Source of the DNA: Lachnospiraceae bacterium
GTDB taxonomy: Bacteria > Bacillota > Clostridia > Lachnospirales > Lachnospiraceae
Direction: 5' to 3'
Length of the DNA stretch: 60,948 nucleotides
Assembly: GCA_017523785.1 (NCBI GenBank)
Contig: JAFWVX010000044.1
Coordinates: 1-60,948 of the forward strand
The stretch's first letter is position 1; every line of letters begins with the position of its first letter. Under the pieces are notes generated by a model. That model saw only the letters and a program-made list of their open reading frames with translations. It did not search any database and was not told where the DNA came from. Below, piece by piece: positions 34,528 through 44,207 of this stretch. The translations under genes were made by a program, and so were the position numbers.

Positions 34528-35186
34528 TGTTTTTAGCCGTTGATTTATCATTATATACAAATGCGATAGCAGAGACATTTTTCATGACTCTCACTTCTTC
34601 GCTTATCTCATATCTAATTGGTATACCACTTGGAGTGCTTTTATATACAACTGCAAAAGATGGTCTCACACCAAATGCAGGAGTATATAATATCTTATCT
34701 CTCATAGTAAATATATTTAGATCAATACCATTTTTAATCTTGTTGATTTTAGTTTTGCCAATTACTAAGGCAATCGTTGGAACTACAATAGGTGCAAAGG
34801 CGGTAATACCACCACTCGTAATCTCTGCAAGCCCATACATAGCAAGAATGGTTGAGTCATCACTTAAGGAAGTAGATTTAGGTGTTATAGAGGCAGCAAA
34901 ATCTATGGGGGCAACTAATTTTCAAATCATAACTAAGGTACTTTTATCTGAGTCAAAACCATCACTTCTTATAGGTGCAGCGATTTCTATAACTACTATC
35001 TTAGGTTATAGTGCAATGGCAGGTGCAGTTGGTGGCGGTGGACTAGGAGATGTAGCCATAAGATATGGTTACTATAGATACAATCAAGATGTAATGCTTA
35101 TAACAGTAGTGTTACTTGTAATAATAGTTCAGATTTTACAAGAAATATTTATGGGTATAGCGAGAAAGAGTGATAAGAGATTATAA
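34527..35186 (+). CDS. metI: Methionine-type ABC importer permease MetI
   Basis: Permease partner of MetN, 219 residues with five membrane helices. It contains the BPD_transp_1 EAA-loop region ESSLKEVDLGVIEAAKSMGA and AGAVGGGGLGDVAIRYGY, typical of MetI. GGGAGGT precedes ATG 34527, which shares its first base with the metN stop. Confidence 0.94.
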   Translation: MFLAVDLSLYTNAIAETFFMTLTSSLISYLIGIPLGVLLYTTAKDGLTPNAGVYNILSLIVNIFRSIPFLILLILVLPITKAIVGTTIGAKAVIPPLVISASPYIARMVESSLKEVDLGVIEAAKSMGATNFQIITKVLLSESKPSLLIGAAISITTILGYSAMAGAVGGGGLGDVAIRYGYYRYNQDVMLITVVLLVIIVQILQEIFMGIARKSDKRL

Positions 35187-35189
35187 AAT

Positions 35190-36575
35190 ATGAAAGCTTT
35201 TGATTTTGGAAAAAAATTGAAAATTCATTTTATCGGAATCGGTGGCATTTCTATGAGTGCCATAGCTCTTATTTTGCTTAAAAATGGCTTTACTATATCT
35301 GGCTCTGATATGAGTGAAAATGACAATGTCAAAGAACTTGAGAAGAAGGGGATAAAGGTATTTATAGGGCATAAAAGAGAGAATATTACTAAAGATATAG
35401 ATATAGTTGTTTATTCAAAGGCCATACATGATGACAATGAGGAAATTATCGCTGCATAAGAATATGGTATAAAACTTGTTTCAAGGTCTAGCATTTTGGG
35501 CGAAATTATGGCAAATTATAATAGACGAATTTGTGTGGCAGGCACACATGGCAAGACCACTACTACTGCTCTGATTTCAAAAGTAATGCTTGATAAGAAT
35601 TTTGACCCAACTATAAATGTTGGTGGTATAGTTGATGAGATTGGTGGCAACTCCCATATAGGAAAGGGTGAGGACTTATTTGTAGCTGAGGCATGTGAAT
35701 ACACTAATAGCTTTTTGGATTTCTGTCCAAGTGTGGCTGTGGTTACAAATATTGAAGAGGACCATCTTGATTTCTTTAAAGATATAAATGATATAAGAAA
35801 TTCTTTCAAGAAGTTTATAGAACTCTTACCTGATGATGGAGTTTTAGTTATAAATAATAAAATTGATGACATAGCTTTCCTAACTAAAGATATAAAAGCG
35901 AAAATCATAACTTATGGAGATGATGATACAGCAGATTATTATTTTGACAATGTGAGTTATGATGATAAACATTACCAATCATTTGATGTTTACTTTAAGA
36001 AAAAACAAATCGGCAGGATGAGACAGAGACTTATAGGAAAACATAATGCACTAAACTATCTTGCAGCACTTGCGACACTCAGTGAATTTGGAATTTGTTT
36101 TGAATATGTGAGAAAAAGTCTTGAAGATTTTAAGGGTGCAAGAAGAAGACTTGAGGTTAAGAAGGTTGTAAATGGTATAACTTACATAGACGACTATGCC
36201 CACCACCCAACTGAGATAGAGGCAAGTCTCAATGCATTAAAGGAAATAAAATACAACAATCTATATCTTGTGTTTCAGCCTCATACTTTTACTAGAACGA
36301 AGGCTCTATACAGCGAATTTGTGCGAGTTTTAGGCAATAATCCTATAACAATACTTGCTAAGATTTATCCGGCAAGAGAAAAAGATTTAGGTGAAATAAG
36401 TTCAAAAGATATAGCAAATGGTATAAAAGAGAATAAAAATAATTTAAATAATTTTTGTGAATATTTTGACACCTTTGAAAATATTCTTGAATATGTTTCA
36501 AAAAATGCCAAGAGTGGCGATATAGTAGTCACAATGGGAGCCGGCGACGTATATAAACTGATAGACTTGATATAG
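35190..36575 (+). pseudogene. murC: UDP-N-acetylmuramate-L-alanine ligase with an in-frame stop codon
   Basis: MurC adds L-Ala to UDP-MurNAc and is normally essential. One reading frame of 461 codons has the N-terminal Rossmann motif HFIGIGGISMSAIALILLKNG, the GSDMSEND loop, ATP loop CVAGTHGKTTTTALIS, VTNIEEDHLDFFKD and DDYAHHPTEI. It is interrupted at codon 90 by TAA (35457-35459). The residues on both sides (NEEIIAA, then EYGIKLVSRSSILGEIM) continue the normal MurC sequence, where Lys would fit (AAA or AAG). Explanations are a sequencing error, suppression, a second murC elsewhere, or reinitiation at ATG 35496/35508. The last would lack the nucleotide-binding N-terminus. Confidence 0.88.
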
Positions 36576-36581
36576 TCTTAA

Positions 36582-36598
36582 AATGACATTTTGTCATT
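36582..36598. terminator. Weak hairpin after murC
   Basis: AATGACA and TGTCATT pair around TTT. The stem is AT-rich and has only a weak downstream T tract. The remaining spacer to 36757 is very AT-rich. Confidence 0.35.
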
Positions 36599-36720
36599 AT
36601 GTTCATAATAAAAATAATATGAATGAATAAGCCGTCTTTTCATAAAAAAAAGTAATAAACAAATTTAAAAATTTTTGTTATAAAGTTGTTTATATAGTTA
36701 TTAAAAAAAAATAAATCTTG

Positions 36721-36729
36721 TGATATATT
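36721..36729 (+). promoter_or_regulatory. Extended -10 promoter of the dnaD-like operon
   Basis: TGATATATT, an extended -10 (TG-n-TATATT), lies about 28 bases before the start codon. The -35 is poor (TTAAAA). Confidence 0.45.
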
Positions 36730-36757
36730 CTGCTAACGATTGAGGGGGAAAATGGGG

Positions 36758-37468
36758 ATGGAAGAGTTATACGATAGCCTGTATGGTAGTAATGTCACAA
36801 TAATATCAAATGAATTCTTAGAAAAGTTTTTATCTGATGCAAGTCCAGAAAAAATTAAAGTTTTCCTATTCTATTTTTGGAAGGGAATAAAAGAAGGATA
36901 TACAATTTCTGAAGCATCAAATGAGATAGATCTTTCAGAAGAAGATATAGAGATGGCTCTTAAGTTTTGGATTAAGAAGAAAATATTTAAAAAAGATTGC
37001 TTGGTCTACGATAGAGTGGAGAAAAAATATAAAAATGATAAGGCTGACAATCTTGTAGATTTCCAAACTAAGAAAAATGAACTCATAAATAAGAATAAAA
37101 AGAACTATGATGAGATAGAGAGCGATTTATTATTTCAAGCTGAGAAACTTTTAGGTCAGACTATGTCTGAGAGACAGCAGGCATTGATTGCAAAGTGCTA
37201 CAATGAGTATGGCTTTGATGAAGGACTTATACAATACTTACTTGAATACTGTGCAAATAATGATAAGAGAAATGCAAAATATATGGCAGCCGTAGCTGAG
37301 TCATGGTATGAGCAAAAAATTAGAACTGCTGAAGATGCAAAAAAGTATACTGAGGGATTTACAGGCTCAGGAAGAACTAAGACCAAAAAGAAATCAAATG
37401 TCATAGACAGAAATGAATACAACAGAATGTTTATGGATTCAGTTCTTAAGAGCAAAATTAAACCATAG
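36758..37468 (+). CDS. DnaD/DnaB-domain replication protein
   Basis: Probable primosome component for helicase loading, 236 residues. The N-terminal winged-helix part is about 1-90 (VFLFYFWKGIKEGYTISEAS). The C-terminal DnaB_2/DnaD helical domain is about 120-200 (EKLLGQTMSERQQALIAKCY and the YMAAVAESWYEQKI motif). AGGGGG at 36743-36748 suits ATG 36758; ATG 36752 is also possible. It is followed closely by the DnaI-like ATPase, the classical pairing. Confidence 0.85.
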   Translation: MEELYDSLYGSNVTIISNEFLEKFLSDASPEKIKVFLFYFWKGIKEGYTISEASNEIDLSEEDIEMALKFWIKKKIFKKDCLVYDRVEKKYKNDKADNLVDFQTKKNELINKNKKNYDEIESDLLFQAEKLLGQTMSERQQALIAKCYNEYGFDEGLIQYLLEYCANNDKRNAKYMAAVAESWYEQKIRTAEDAKKYTEGFTGSGRTKTKKKSNVIDRNEYNRMFMDSVLKSKIKP

Positions 37469-37479
37469 GGGATAGGGCT

Positions 37480-38430
37480 TTGTTTAGAAGTTATGATGAC
37501 ATAAAAAGAGAATATGAGTATATAAGGCAGGCGGATCAGTTAAGATATGATGAAAAGAAAGAACTGATATATAGCCAAAATCCAGAATTAAAGAAAATGG
37601 ATTTAGCCATCATAAAGTCATATTTAAACATAGGCACTGCAAGAATTGATAAACAACCTATAGATAAACTAGAAAAAGAACTAGACGATTTAAAAAAAGA
37701 AAGAGAGAAGTATTTAAAAGAGCACAATATAAATGATGATTACAAAGAACTTAAGTATGTGTGCGATAAATGCAAAGATACTGGTTATGTAAATGGTCAT
37801 AAGTGCTCTTGTTTTGTGCAAAAAGAGATAGAGTTATTTGACAATATTTCTCACTTTTCAAAATATATTAAAGATGATAACTTTGAAAATTTGGATTTAA
37901 GTTTTTATAATCAAAGTGGCATAGTTGTTGGCGACAAAACATATAAAGAGTACATGAAGGAATATGTAGAAGAGTTTAAAGAGATGGTTGCCAATATGGA
38001 TAAAAAACCATTCAGCCTTTTACTTATAGGTGCAACTGGAACTGGAAAAACTTTTATAGCTAGATGCATGGGAGCAATGGCATTAAAAAACAATAAGTCT
38101 GTGCTCTACGTAAATGTGAATGAATATTTAAACTCTCTCAAACCTGATTACGAGGGCGAGCCACTTAAATACTATGCAGTGAATTGCGATTTATTTATAC
38201 TCGATGATTTGGGCACGGAGAGAATAACTGATTACACTAATACTGAAATTAATTATATAATTGACAAGAGATTAAACGACAAAAAATCGACAATCATTAC
38301 TACTAACCTTGTGCCTGACCAAATTGCAGAAGAGTATCTCGGTTCTACACATTCAAGACTTGAGAATGCTTTCTACAATTGCTATTTGGCAGGAGATGAT
38401 TTAAGGAGGTTAAAAAATGTCAGCATCTAA
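37480..38430 (+). CDS. DnaC/DnaI-like helicase loader ATPase
   Basis: AAA+ ATPase that loads the replicative helicase, 316 residues. The N-terminal helicase-binding part has a zinc-knuckle-like segment CDKCKDTGYVNGHKCSCF (about residues 97-114). The C-terminal AAA+ domain has Walker A GATGTGKTF, Walker B LFILDDLGTE, and SRLENAFYNCY with the Arg finger region. TTG 37480 is the only sensible start, since the nearby ATGs are in other frames; AGGGG lies eight bases upstream. The C-terminus overlaps prs by 14 bases. Confidence 0.9.
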   Translation: MFRSYDDIKREYEYIRQADQLRYDEKKELIYSQNPELKKMDLAIIKSYLNIGTARIDKQPIDKLEKELDDLKKEREKYLKEHNINDDYKELKYVCDKCKDTGYVNGHKCSCFVQKEIELFDNISHFSKYIKDDNFENLDLSFYNQSGIVVGDKTYKEYMKEYVEEFKEMVANMDKKPFSLLLIGATGTGKTFIARCMGAMALKNNKSVLYVNVNEYLNSLKPDYEGEPLKYYAVNCDLFILDDLGTERITDYTNTEINYIIDKRLNDKKSTIITTNLVPDQIAEEYLGSTHSRLENAFYNCYLAGDDLRRLKNVSI

Positions 38431-39607
38431 AGATGAAAAGAGTAAATATCTTGGTGAGTTACCTATTGGCTCGTTGTTACTCATGCCGCTTAAGGGAACA
38501 GAGAAGTTTACTCACAAAATTAATGATTTTATACTTGAGTGGAGAAGACTTTTAGTTCAAAATGGAGTATATGATGTCTTCGCAGATGACTTCATAAAGG
38601 ATTCTTATATACTTGAGCCAGAGATAGATAGGTTTGGTTCAGGCGAGGCGAAATGTGTTATAAATGGAACTATTCGTGGTGCTGATATTTTTATAATTGT
38701 TGATGTCGTAAATTATTCTGAGACCTATGAAATGTTTGGATTTGAAAACCATATGTCGCCAGATGACCATTATCAAGATTTGAAGAGAGTTATAGCAGCG
38801 GCAAATGGCAAGGCAAAAAGAATCAATGTCATAATGCCATTTTTATATGAGTCAAGACAGCATAAGAGAGCGAAGAGAGAATCGCTCGACTGTGCAGTGA
38901 TGCTCCAAGAACTTACCTCACTTGGTGTTGCAAATATTTTGACCATAGATGCTCACGACCCAAGAGTGATGAATGCAATACCACTTTCAAGTTTCGACTC
39001 ACTTAGTTGCCATTACCAGTTTATAAATGCAATTTTAAATAAACACGATGACATAAAGATAGATAAAGATCATCTCGCTATAATCTCACCTGACATAGGT
39101 GCTATGCAGAGAAATATCTATTTTGCGAATGTACTTGGTGTAGATTTAGGATTTTTCTACAAGAGAAGAGATTATAGTAGAGTTGTAGATGGAAAGAATC
39201 CAATAGTCGCTCATGAGTATATGGGTGCAGATGTAGAGGGTAAAGATGTAATAGTAATTGATGATATGATTGCATCAGGAGACTCTTTAATAGAGACAGC
39301 AAAGAGTATAAAGGCTAAAAAAGCTAAAAGAGTATTTGCTTGTTGTACATTTGGATTATTTACCAAGGGACTTTCTCAATTTGATAAGGCATTTGATGAA
39401 GGTGCTATAGATGGAATATTTACAACAAACTCTATATATCAACCACCAGAGTTAGACAATAAAAAATGGTACACAAGTGTTGATGTAACTGAGTATGTGG
39501 CAAGAATTATAGAGAGTATAAATCACGACAGCTCTATAAGTCAGTATCTTGACCCATATGAGAAGATTAAGACAAGAGTAAAACAATATTGCAATGAGCA
39601 TAAATAA
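38417..39607 (+). CDS. prs: Ribose-phosphate pyrophosphokinase (long form)
   Basis: Makes PRPP from ribose 5-phosphate and ATP. The 396 residues are about 80 more than the usual PrsA. The family core is clear: YESRQHKRAKRESLDCAVML, NILTIDAHDPRV (the H of the metal site) and the PRPP loop VIVIDDMIASGDSLIETAKS. The extra length lies in an N-terminal segment and in the C-terminus (EKIKTRVKQYCNEHK). AGGAGG sits ten bases before ATG 38417. I believe long prs proteins occur in Clostridia, but I cannot verify that here. Confidence 0.93.
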   Translation: MSASKDEKSKYLGELPIGSLLLMPLKGTEKFTHKINDFILEWRRLLVQNGVYDVFADDFIKDSYILEPEIDRFGSGEAKCVINGTIRGADIFIIVDVVNYSETYEMFGFENHMSPDDHYQDLKRVIAAANGKAKRINVIMPFLYESRQHKRAKRESLDCAVMLQELTSLGVANILTIDAHDPRVMNAIPLSSFDSLSCHYQFINAILNKHDDIKIDKDHLAIISPDIGAMQRNIYFANVLGVDLGFFYKRRDYSRVVDGKNPIVAHEYMGADVEGKDVIVIDDMIASGDSLIETAKSIKAKKAKRVFACCTFGLFTKGLSQFDKAFDEGAIDGIFTTNSIYQPPELDNKKWYTSVDVTEYVARIIESINHDSSISQYLDPYEKIKTRVKQYCNEHK

Positions 39608-40674
39608 TGCTTACAAGCGAAAAGAATAAAATATCATATTTGCATTTTATTATGAGTGTATTAGTTATACTAATACACTCTATTAATAATGAATCAAGAT
39701 TTGAAAGATTCTTTTCTATAGATAATAGTATAGGACAGTTTGCCGTGCCACTATTTTTTATAATAAGTGGATTTTTATTTTTTAGAAATATAAAATCTAT
39801 GAATGATGCAAAACTTAAACTTAGGAAAAGAGTTTATACACTGCTAATTCCATATTTGCTCTGGAATCTTATATACTATATGATTCATCTACTACTAAAG
39901 CCAGGAAGTGGAATTAGTTTAGGCGAGATGATTGATGCAGCATTTACATACAGATACAATCCTGCGTTTTGGTTTATGTATCAATTGATACTTTTATCTA
40001 TAATATCACCAATAATGTATTATGTTGTAAATAATTTCTTTGTAAGAACTATAAAAAATTACCGCAAAATAATTATGACTATTGCACTATGCCTAATTGC
40101 AGAACTAGCCGTCGTCCTTGGAAAAGACATAGCTTATATTAACGAGGACGCATTCATTTATTATACTTTCGGAATGCTTCTATCAATATTATATAATGAT
40201 GGAAAGATTTTCCTAGTTAGCAAAAAAAATATAATTAAGTTTTTGATTGCATTTGCCATAACATTTGCATTAAATAGATATATATTCCATTTACTTTTGA
40301 ATGGATTTGATTGTTACAATGTATTTACTGCAACAATTATCATTGTAAGACTAATTGGTGCTATGGTAATATTTTACCTAGTTGATTTGTTTTTTAGATA
40401 TAGGAATGTCCCAGAGTTCATGACTCAGACATTTTTCTTATATGCAATTCACTATATGATAGTAAAGGCGATGATAATTTTCACAAAATATTTTATGTAT
40501 AAGTTTGTGCCTGTAGGGATTGTTATAAATGGTGTAGACTTATATACTATAATTGAATGCATCGTATTTGCCATATCGCCAGTTGTATGTATCATAATTA
40601 ATTATTATTTATCAAGATTCCTTATGAAAAAATTCACAAAGCAGTATAATATATTAGTTGGAAATAGAAGATGA
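39607..40674 (+). CDS. Acyltransferase-3 family membrane protein
   Basis: Multi-pass O-acyltransferase-like protein of 355 residues with about ten hydrophobic helices. The N-terminal FIMSVLVILIHSINN includes the family's catalytic-type His, and PLFFIISGFLFFRN follows, as in acyltransferase 3 proteins that acetylate surface glycans. ATG 39607 shares a base with the prs stop, and its C-terminus overlaps the next gene by four bases. The substrate is unknown. Confidence 0.85.
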   Translation: MLTSEKNKISYLHFIMSVLVILIHSINNESRFERFFSIDNSIGQFAVPLFFIISGFLFFRNIKSMNDAKLKLRKRVYTLLIPYLLWNLIYYMIHLLLKPGSGISLGEMIDAAFTYRYNPAFWFMYQLILLSIISPIMYYVVNNFFVRTIKNYRKIIMTIALCLIAELAVVLGKDIAYINEDAFIYYTFGMLLSILYNDGKIFLVSKKNIIKFLIAFAITFALNRYIFHLLLNGFDCYNVFTATIIIVRLIGAMVIFYLVDLFFRYRNVPEFMTQTFFLYAIHYMIVKAMIIFTKYFMYKFVPVGIVINGVDLYTIIECIVFAISPVVCIIINYYLSRFLMKKFTKQYNILVGNRR

Positions 40675-41567
40675 TTAAGTATGTAAAAAATTTTAATGAC
40701 TATGAAGTTCTTGACTGTGGCGACGGTGAGAAGATTGAGAGATTTGGTGATTATATCTTGAGACGACCTGACCCACAGGCTATTTGGCATCCCGAAAATT
40801 ATAAAAAGTATAAAGTAAATGCCATTTACCATAGAAGTAGTAGAGGTGGTGGCTCTTGGGAATTTATAGATTTGCCAAAGTCATGGAAGATAGATTATGA
40901 GGTGGCAAAAAATGTGAAAATGGTTTTTAATCTTAAACCTTTTACATTTAAGCACACTGGAATCTTTCCAGAGCAGGCAGTCAACTGGAAATTTATCTAT
41001 GATTTTTGTAAAAAAGCAAGTGACAGTGGTAAGGAACTTAAGGTTTTGAATTTGTTTGCATACACAGGTGGTGCCACACTTGCAGCAAGTATTGCAGGTG
41101 CGAAAGTAACTCATGTCGATGCTGCAAAGGGAATGCTCACCTGGGCTAAAGAAAATGCTGAATCAAGTAAGATTGCAAATGATAAAATAAGATGGATAGT
41201 GGACGACTGCAAGAAATTTGTAGAGAGAGAAATTCGTAGAGGCAATGTCTATGATGGCATAATTATGGACCCGCCATCATATGGCAGAGGACCTGGTGGC
41301 GAAGTTTGGAAACTTGAGGATGCAATTTATGACTTTGTTGAACTCACGATGAAGTTGCTTGCTAAGAAAAATTCATTTTTAATATTAAATTCTTACACTA
41401 CGGGACTTCAGGCGAGTGTTATGGACTATATAGTAAATAAGGCTGCGGCAAAAAATGATATAAAGGGCAGCTCGGATTCATATGAGATAGGTTTAAAAGT
41501 GTCATCAACAGAGTTGATACTTCCAGAGGGCGCGACTACAGTATTTACAACAGCTGAAAATGCTTAA
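40671..41567 (+). CDS. Class I SAM-dependent methyltransferase (RlmI/COG1092-like)
   Basis: Probable RNA methyltransferase, 298 residues. The SAM-binding region is LNLFAYTGGATLAASIAGA followed by THVDAAKGMLTWAKEN. The catalytic-type motif is GIIMDPPSYGRGP, and FKHTGIFPEQAVNW precedes the Rossmann fold. The N-terminal PUA domain of RlmI is missing, so the target may differ. It overlaps the acyltransferase gene (ATGA) and is closed by a strong terminator. Confidence 0.82.
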   Translation: MIKYVKNFNDYEVLDCGDGEKIERFGDYILRRPDPQAIWHPENYKKYKVNAIYHRSSRGGGSWEFIDLPKSWKIDYEVAKNVKMVFNLKPFTFKHTGIFPEQAVNWKFIYDFCKKASDSGKELKVLNLFAYTGGATLAASIAGAKVTHVDAAKGMLTWAKENAESSKIANDKIRWIVDDCKKFVEREIRRGNVYDGIIMDPPSYGRGPGGEVWKLEDAIYDFVELTMKLLAKKNSFLILNSYTTGLQASVMDYIVNKAAAKNDIKGSSDSYEIGLKVSSTELILPEGATTVFTTAENA

Positions 41568-41580
41568 ATTTTGTAAATTT

Positions 41581-41616
41581 GGGGCTAAAAATTAGTTTTT
41601 TGAGAGCCCCTTTTTT
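41581..41616 (+). terminator. Rho-independent terminator
   Basis: GGGGCT (41581-41586) pairs with AGCCCC (41605-41610), followed by six T. Confidence 0.85.
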
Positions 41617-41617
41617 C

Positions 41618-41646
41618 TTTACTTTTTGGCAATTTATTGATAAAAT
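41618..41646 (+). promoter_or_regulatory. Promoter of the repeat-protein gene
   Basis: TTTACT (41618-41623), a 17-base spacer and TAAAAT (41641-41646) preceded by TGA, an extended -10. The leader contains a hairpin with AGACT/AGTCT (41661-41665 and 41670-41674) followed by CCTTTTTT, a possible attenuator. Confidence 0.55.
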
Positions 41647-41706
41647 ACTGGTATGGAGGGAGACTTAAAAGTCTACCTTTTTTGTGGGTAAATTTGGGGA
41701 GATAGT

Positions 41707-42942
41707 ATGAAAAAACTAATTTTGGTAATGTTGAATATTTGTTTTGTATTTACTTTAACAAATTTATGTTTCGCCGGCAGATTTGAAAAATCTGGCGAGT
41801 ATTACCGCTACTTTGAAGATGATGGTTCTGTTGCTCGCAACAAGATTATTGAGTATGACAGAAAAAGATATTATGTAAATGACGAGGGTTATGCAGTTTT
41901 TAACTCTTGGGTTGATAGTGATGGCGACATGTATTATGCTGGAAATGATGGTGTATTCAAAACTGAAGGAGTTTATGAGATAGAAGGCTATAAGTATTAT
42001 CTCAATGCCGAAGGAAAGCTTCAAAAAGGTTGGTGTGGTGAAGACTATACTTACTATGGCGATTTAGAAGATGGCTTCCTTGTAAATGGTTTCCAGGAAC
42101 TTGAGATTCCAAGAGACTGGGTAACTGAAGTAGAAAAAGAAAAAACTGGTTGGTTCTATTTTGATGTAAATACAAATAAGAGAGTATTTTCGCCAGATGA
42201 GCCATATGTTAGTAAGATAATAGGTAATAGAAGATATTGCTTTGATCAAAATGGCATAATGAGAACTGGCTGGAGAATGATGAAAGAGACAGAACCAGTT
42301 ATGAAGGGTTGGATGTATTTTGTAGAAGATACAACTGACGAGTTTAAGTTTGGTGAGGCCGTGACAGATACTTGGTATGCAGTAGAGCCACCAGTAGAAG
42401 TTTTGCCAAATGCAAGTGTTAGATATTTTTACTTTAACGGTCAGGGACAACCAAGAGTTGCGCAAGTTGGCAAATATCAAAAGGTAAGACTTGGCGAAAA
42501 AACTTATTTGTTCAATGAGTTTGGTTTCGCAGTATATGGTATACAAGAAATAAGTGGAGAATATTATTACTTCGGTTCAGATGTTCATGACTGTTCAATG
42601 AAGACTGGCTACATCAATAAGGATTTAGATGGAACAAATGATGGCGCAAGTTATTATTTTGAAGGTGATGGAAGAGGACTTACTGGAGTATATAACAATA
42701 AACTTTATTATAAGGGCAAACTTCAAAAAGCAAGTAGCGAGCAGAAGTATGCAGGAATAGATGTAGGCGGTGGAAGAGTTTATTTGGTAAATACTAGTGG
42801 AACTTTGATGAAGAATAGAAAAAAATTAAAAGATGGTGATGGCTGTGCATGGAATACCAATGCCTCAGGAGTAGTTTTATCTAAGGACGATGAGGCGGAT
42901 TACACCAAGGCAGAGCCACCTGAGTTATCAGAAGACAGATAG
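41707..42942 (+). CDS. Secreted choline-binding-like repeat protein
   Basis: Exported protein of 411 residues. The signal peptide is MKKLILVMLNICFVFTLTNLCFA. The rest is built of aromatic/glycine repeats such as GEYYRYFEDDGSVARN, DGDMYYAGNDGVF, EGYKYYLNAEGKLQKGW and GWRMMK. These match the cell-wall (choline/glucan) binding repeat pattern, and no separate catalytic domain is visible. It probably attaches non-covalently to wall polymers, perhaps those modified by LicD (inference). It overlaps tadA by one base. Confidence 0.8.
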   Translation: MKKLILVMLNICFVFTLTNLCFAGRFEKSGEYYRYFEDDGSVARNKIIEYDRKRYYVNDEGYAVFNSWVDSDGDMYYAGNDGVFKTEGVYEIEGYKYYLNAEGKLQKGWCGEDYTYYGDLEDGFLVNGFQELEIPRDWVTEVEKEKTGWFYFDVNTNKRVFSPDEPYVSKIIGNRRYCFDQNGIMRTGWRMMKETEPVMKGWMYFVEDTTDEFKFGEAVTDTWYAVEPPVEVLPNASVRYFYFNGQGQPRVAQVGKYQKVRLGEKTYLFNEFGFAVYGIQEISGEYYYFGSDVHDCSMKTGYINKDLDGTNDGASYYFEGDGRGLTGVYNNKLYYKGKLQKASSEQKYAGIDVGGGRVYLVNTSGTLMKNRKKLKDGDGCAWNTNASGVVLSKDDEADYTKAEPPELSEDR

Positions 42943-43457
42943 TGACTAAAAGAGATGATAATTATTTTATAAATGAAGCCTTGAAGCAGGCTAGAATTGC
43001 AGCGAGCGGTGGAGATATACCCGTTGGCTGCATTGTCGTATATAGGGAAAATAAAAAGAATAAAAAGATGTGCGAAATTGCAAATACAGCAGGAATTGAC
43101 GACGGAGCAATACTTGCGAAAGCATACAATAAGAGGAACAAAGATAAGAATGCAATAGCACATGCAGAGATTTTAGCGATTTCAAAAGCTCGCAAGAAGA
43201 TAGGTGATTTTAGACTTGAGGAATGTACCATGTATGTTACTTTGGAACCTTGCCAGATGTGTGCAGGAGCGATAGTCCAAAGTAGAATAAAAAAACTTGT
43301 GATAGGTGCTAAAAGTATAAAATCAGGAAGCTGCGGAAGTATAATCAATATTCTTGACAACAATGAGTTTAATCATAAAGTAGAAGTAGAATATATAGAT
43401 GATGAAGAGTGTAAGAATATATTAAAAACATTTTTTAAAAAAATAAGAGAAAAGTAG
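42942..43457 (+). CDS. tadA: tRNA-specific adenosine deaminase
   Basis: Converts A34 to inosine in tRNA-Arg. The 171 residues contain DIPVGCIVV, the zinc motifs HAEILAI and PCQMCAGAI with the catalytic Glu, and LVIGAKSIKSGSCGSI. A lysine-rich insertion of about 25 residues (ENKKNKKMCEIANTAGIDDG) lies between the first strand and the AxN region. GTG 42942 is the start; no ATG is in frame nearby. It overlaps the previous stop codon. Confidence 0.92.
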   Translation: MTKRDDNYFINEALKQARIAASGGDIPVGCIVVYRENKKNKKMCEIANTAGIDDGAILAKAYNKRNKDKNAIAHAEILAISKARKKIGDFRLEECTMYVTLEPCQMCAGAIVQSRIKKLVIGAKSIKSGSCGSIINILDNNEFNHKVEVEYIDDEECKNILKTFFKKIREK

Positions 43458-43463
43458 GATACT

Positions 43464-44207
43464 ATGGAAGAAAAAGTTGAATTGAAAGATGAAAATGTTC
43501 AAGAGCAGGTTAAGAGCGAACAGGTTGAAGTAGAAGTAGCAAAAGAAAATAACGACAAAGGTTATTTCAAATACTATTTGTTTATATTGTTAAATTCAAT
43601 ATTTGGATTTTTGTTTTTATTATATTTTTCAAGACACTTATTTGAATTCTTGGCAAATAAAAATATTGTTGACTTAAGATCTTTAAATATGGTTCCGGGC
43701 ATTGTGTTAGCAGCGACACTCACAATGCTTTTTATGATTATTGCAATATCTTTTAAAAAGTTCTTTAAAAAGATTTTATTCTCGGAGATTGTGCTATATA
43801 TCTATATAGGCGGACTAACTACTATAATCAATATTATATTTTGGAACTTTTTCTTTAAAATAATTAATGGATTTGTAGTTAATGAAAACATTGCTTGGAA
43901 GGTTGCGGAAGTAATTGCATTTGTAATAGCAGTGCTATTTGCCTTCTTTGCAGATAAGATAGTGGTATTCAAGAGTTATAGTTTTGTTCCAACAAAACTT
44001 TTTGCAGAACTCGGTTCATTTATAGGAGTAAGACTTATTACAGAAGCTATCAACATTGGTATAATGTATTATCTCATCGACTATAAGAAGCAGGCACCAT
44101 TTTTAGGAAAGGTGATTGCAAGTGTAATAGTTGTTATCTTAAATTATTTATTTAGTAAATTTGTAATATTTAGAAAAAAGAAGAAAAATTATGAAGAACA
44201 AAATTAA
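43464..44207 (+). CDS. GtrA-family membrane protein
   Basis: Probable flippase-type membrane protein for lipid-linked sugars, 247 residues. An acidic cytoplasmic N-terminus (1-35) precedes two extra membrane helices. Then comes the four-helix GtrA domain (about 105-240), with YIGGLTTIINIIFWNFFF, FFADKIVVFKS and NYLFSKFVIFRKKKK. It overlaps yfhO by 17 bases. GtrA plus YfhO is a known pairing for glycosylating wall polymers. Confidence 0.85.
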   Translation: MEEKVELKDENVQEQVKSEQVEVEVAKENNDKGYFKYYLFILLNSIFGFLFLLYFSRHLFEFLANKNIVDLRSLNMVPGIVLAATLTMLFMIIAISFKKFFKKILFSEIVLYIYIGGLTTIINIIFWNFFFKIINGFVVNENIAWKVAEVIAFVIAVLFAFFADKIVVFKSYSFVPTKLFAELGSFIGVRLITEAINIGIMYYLIDYKKQAPFLGKVIASVIVVILNYLFSKFVIFRKKKKNYEEQN

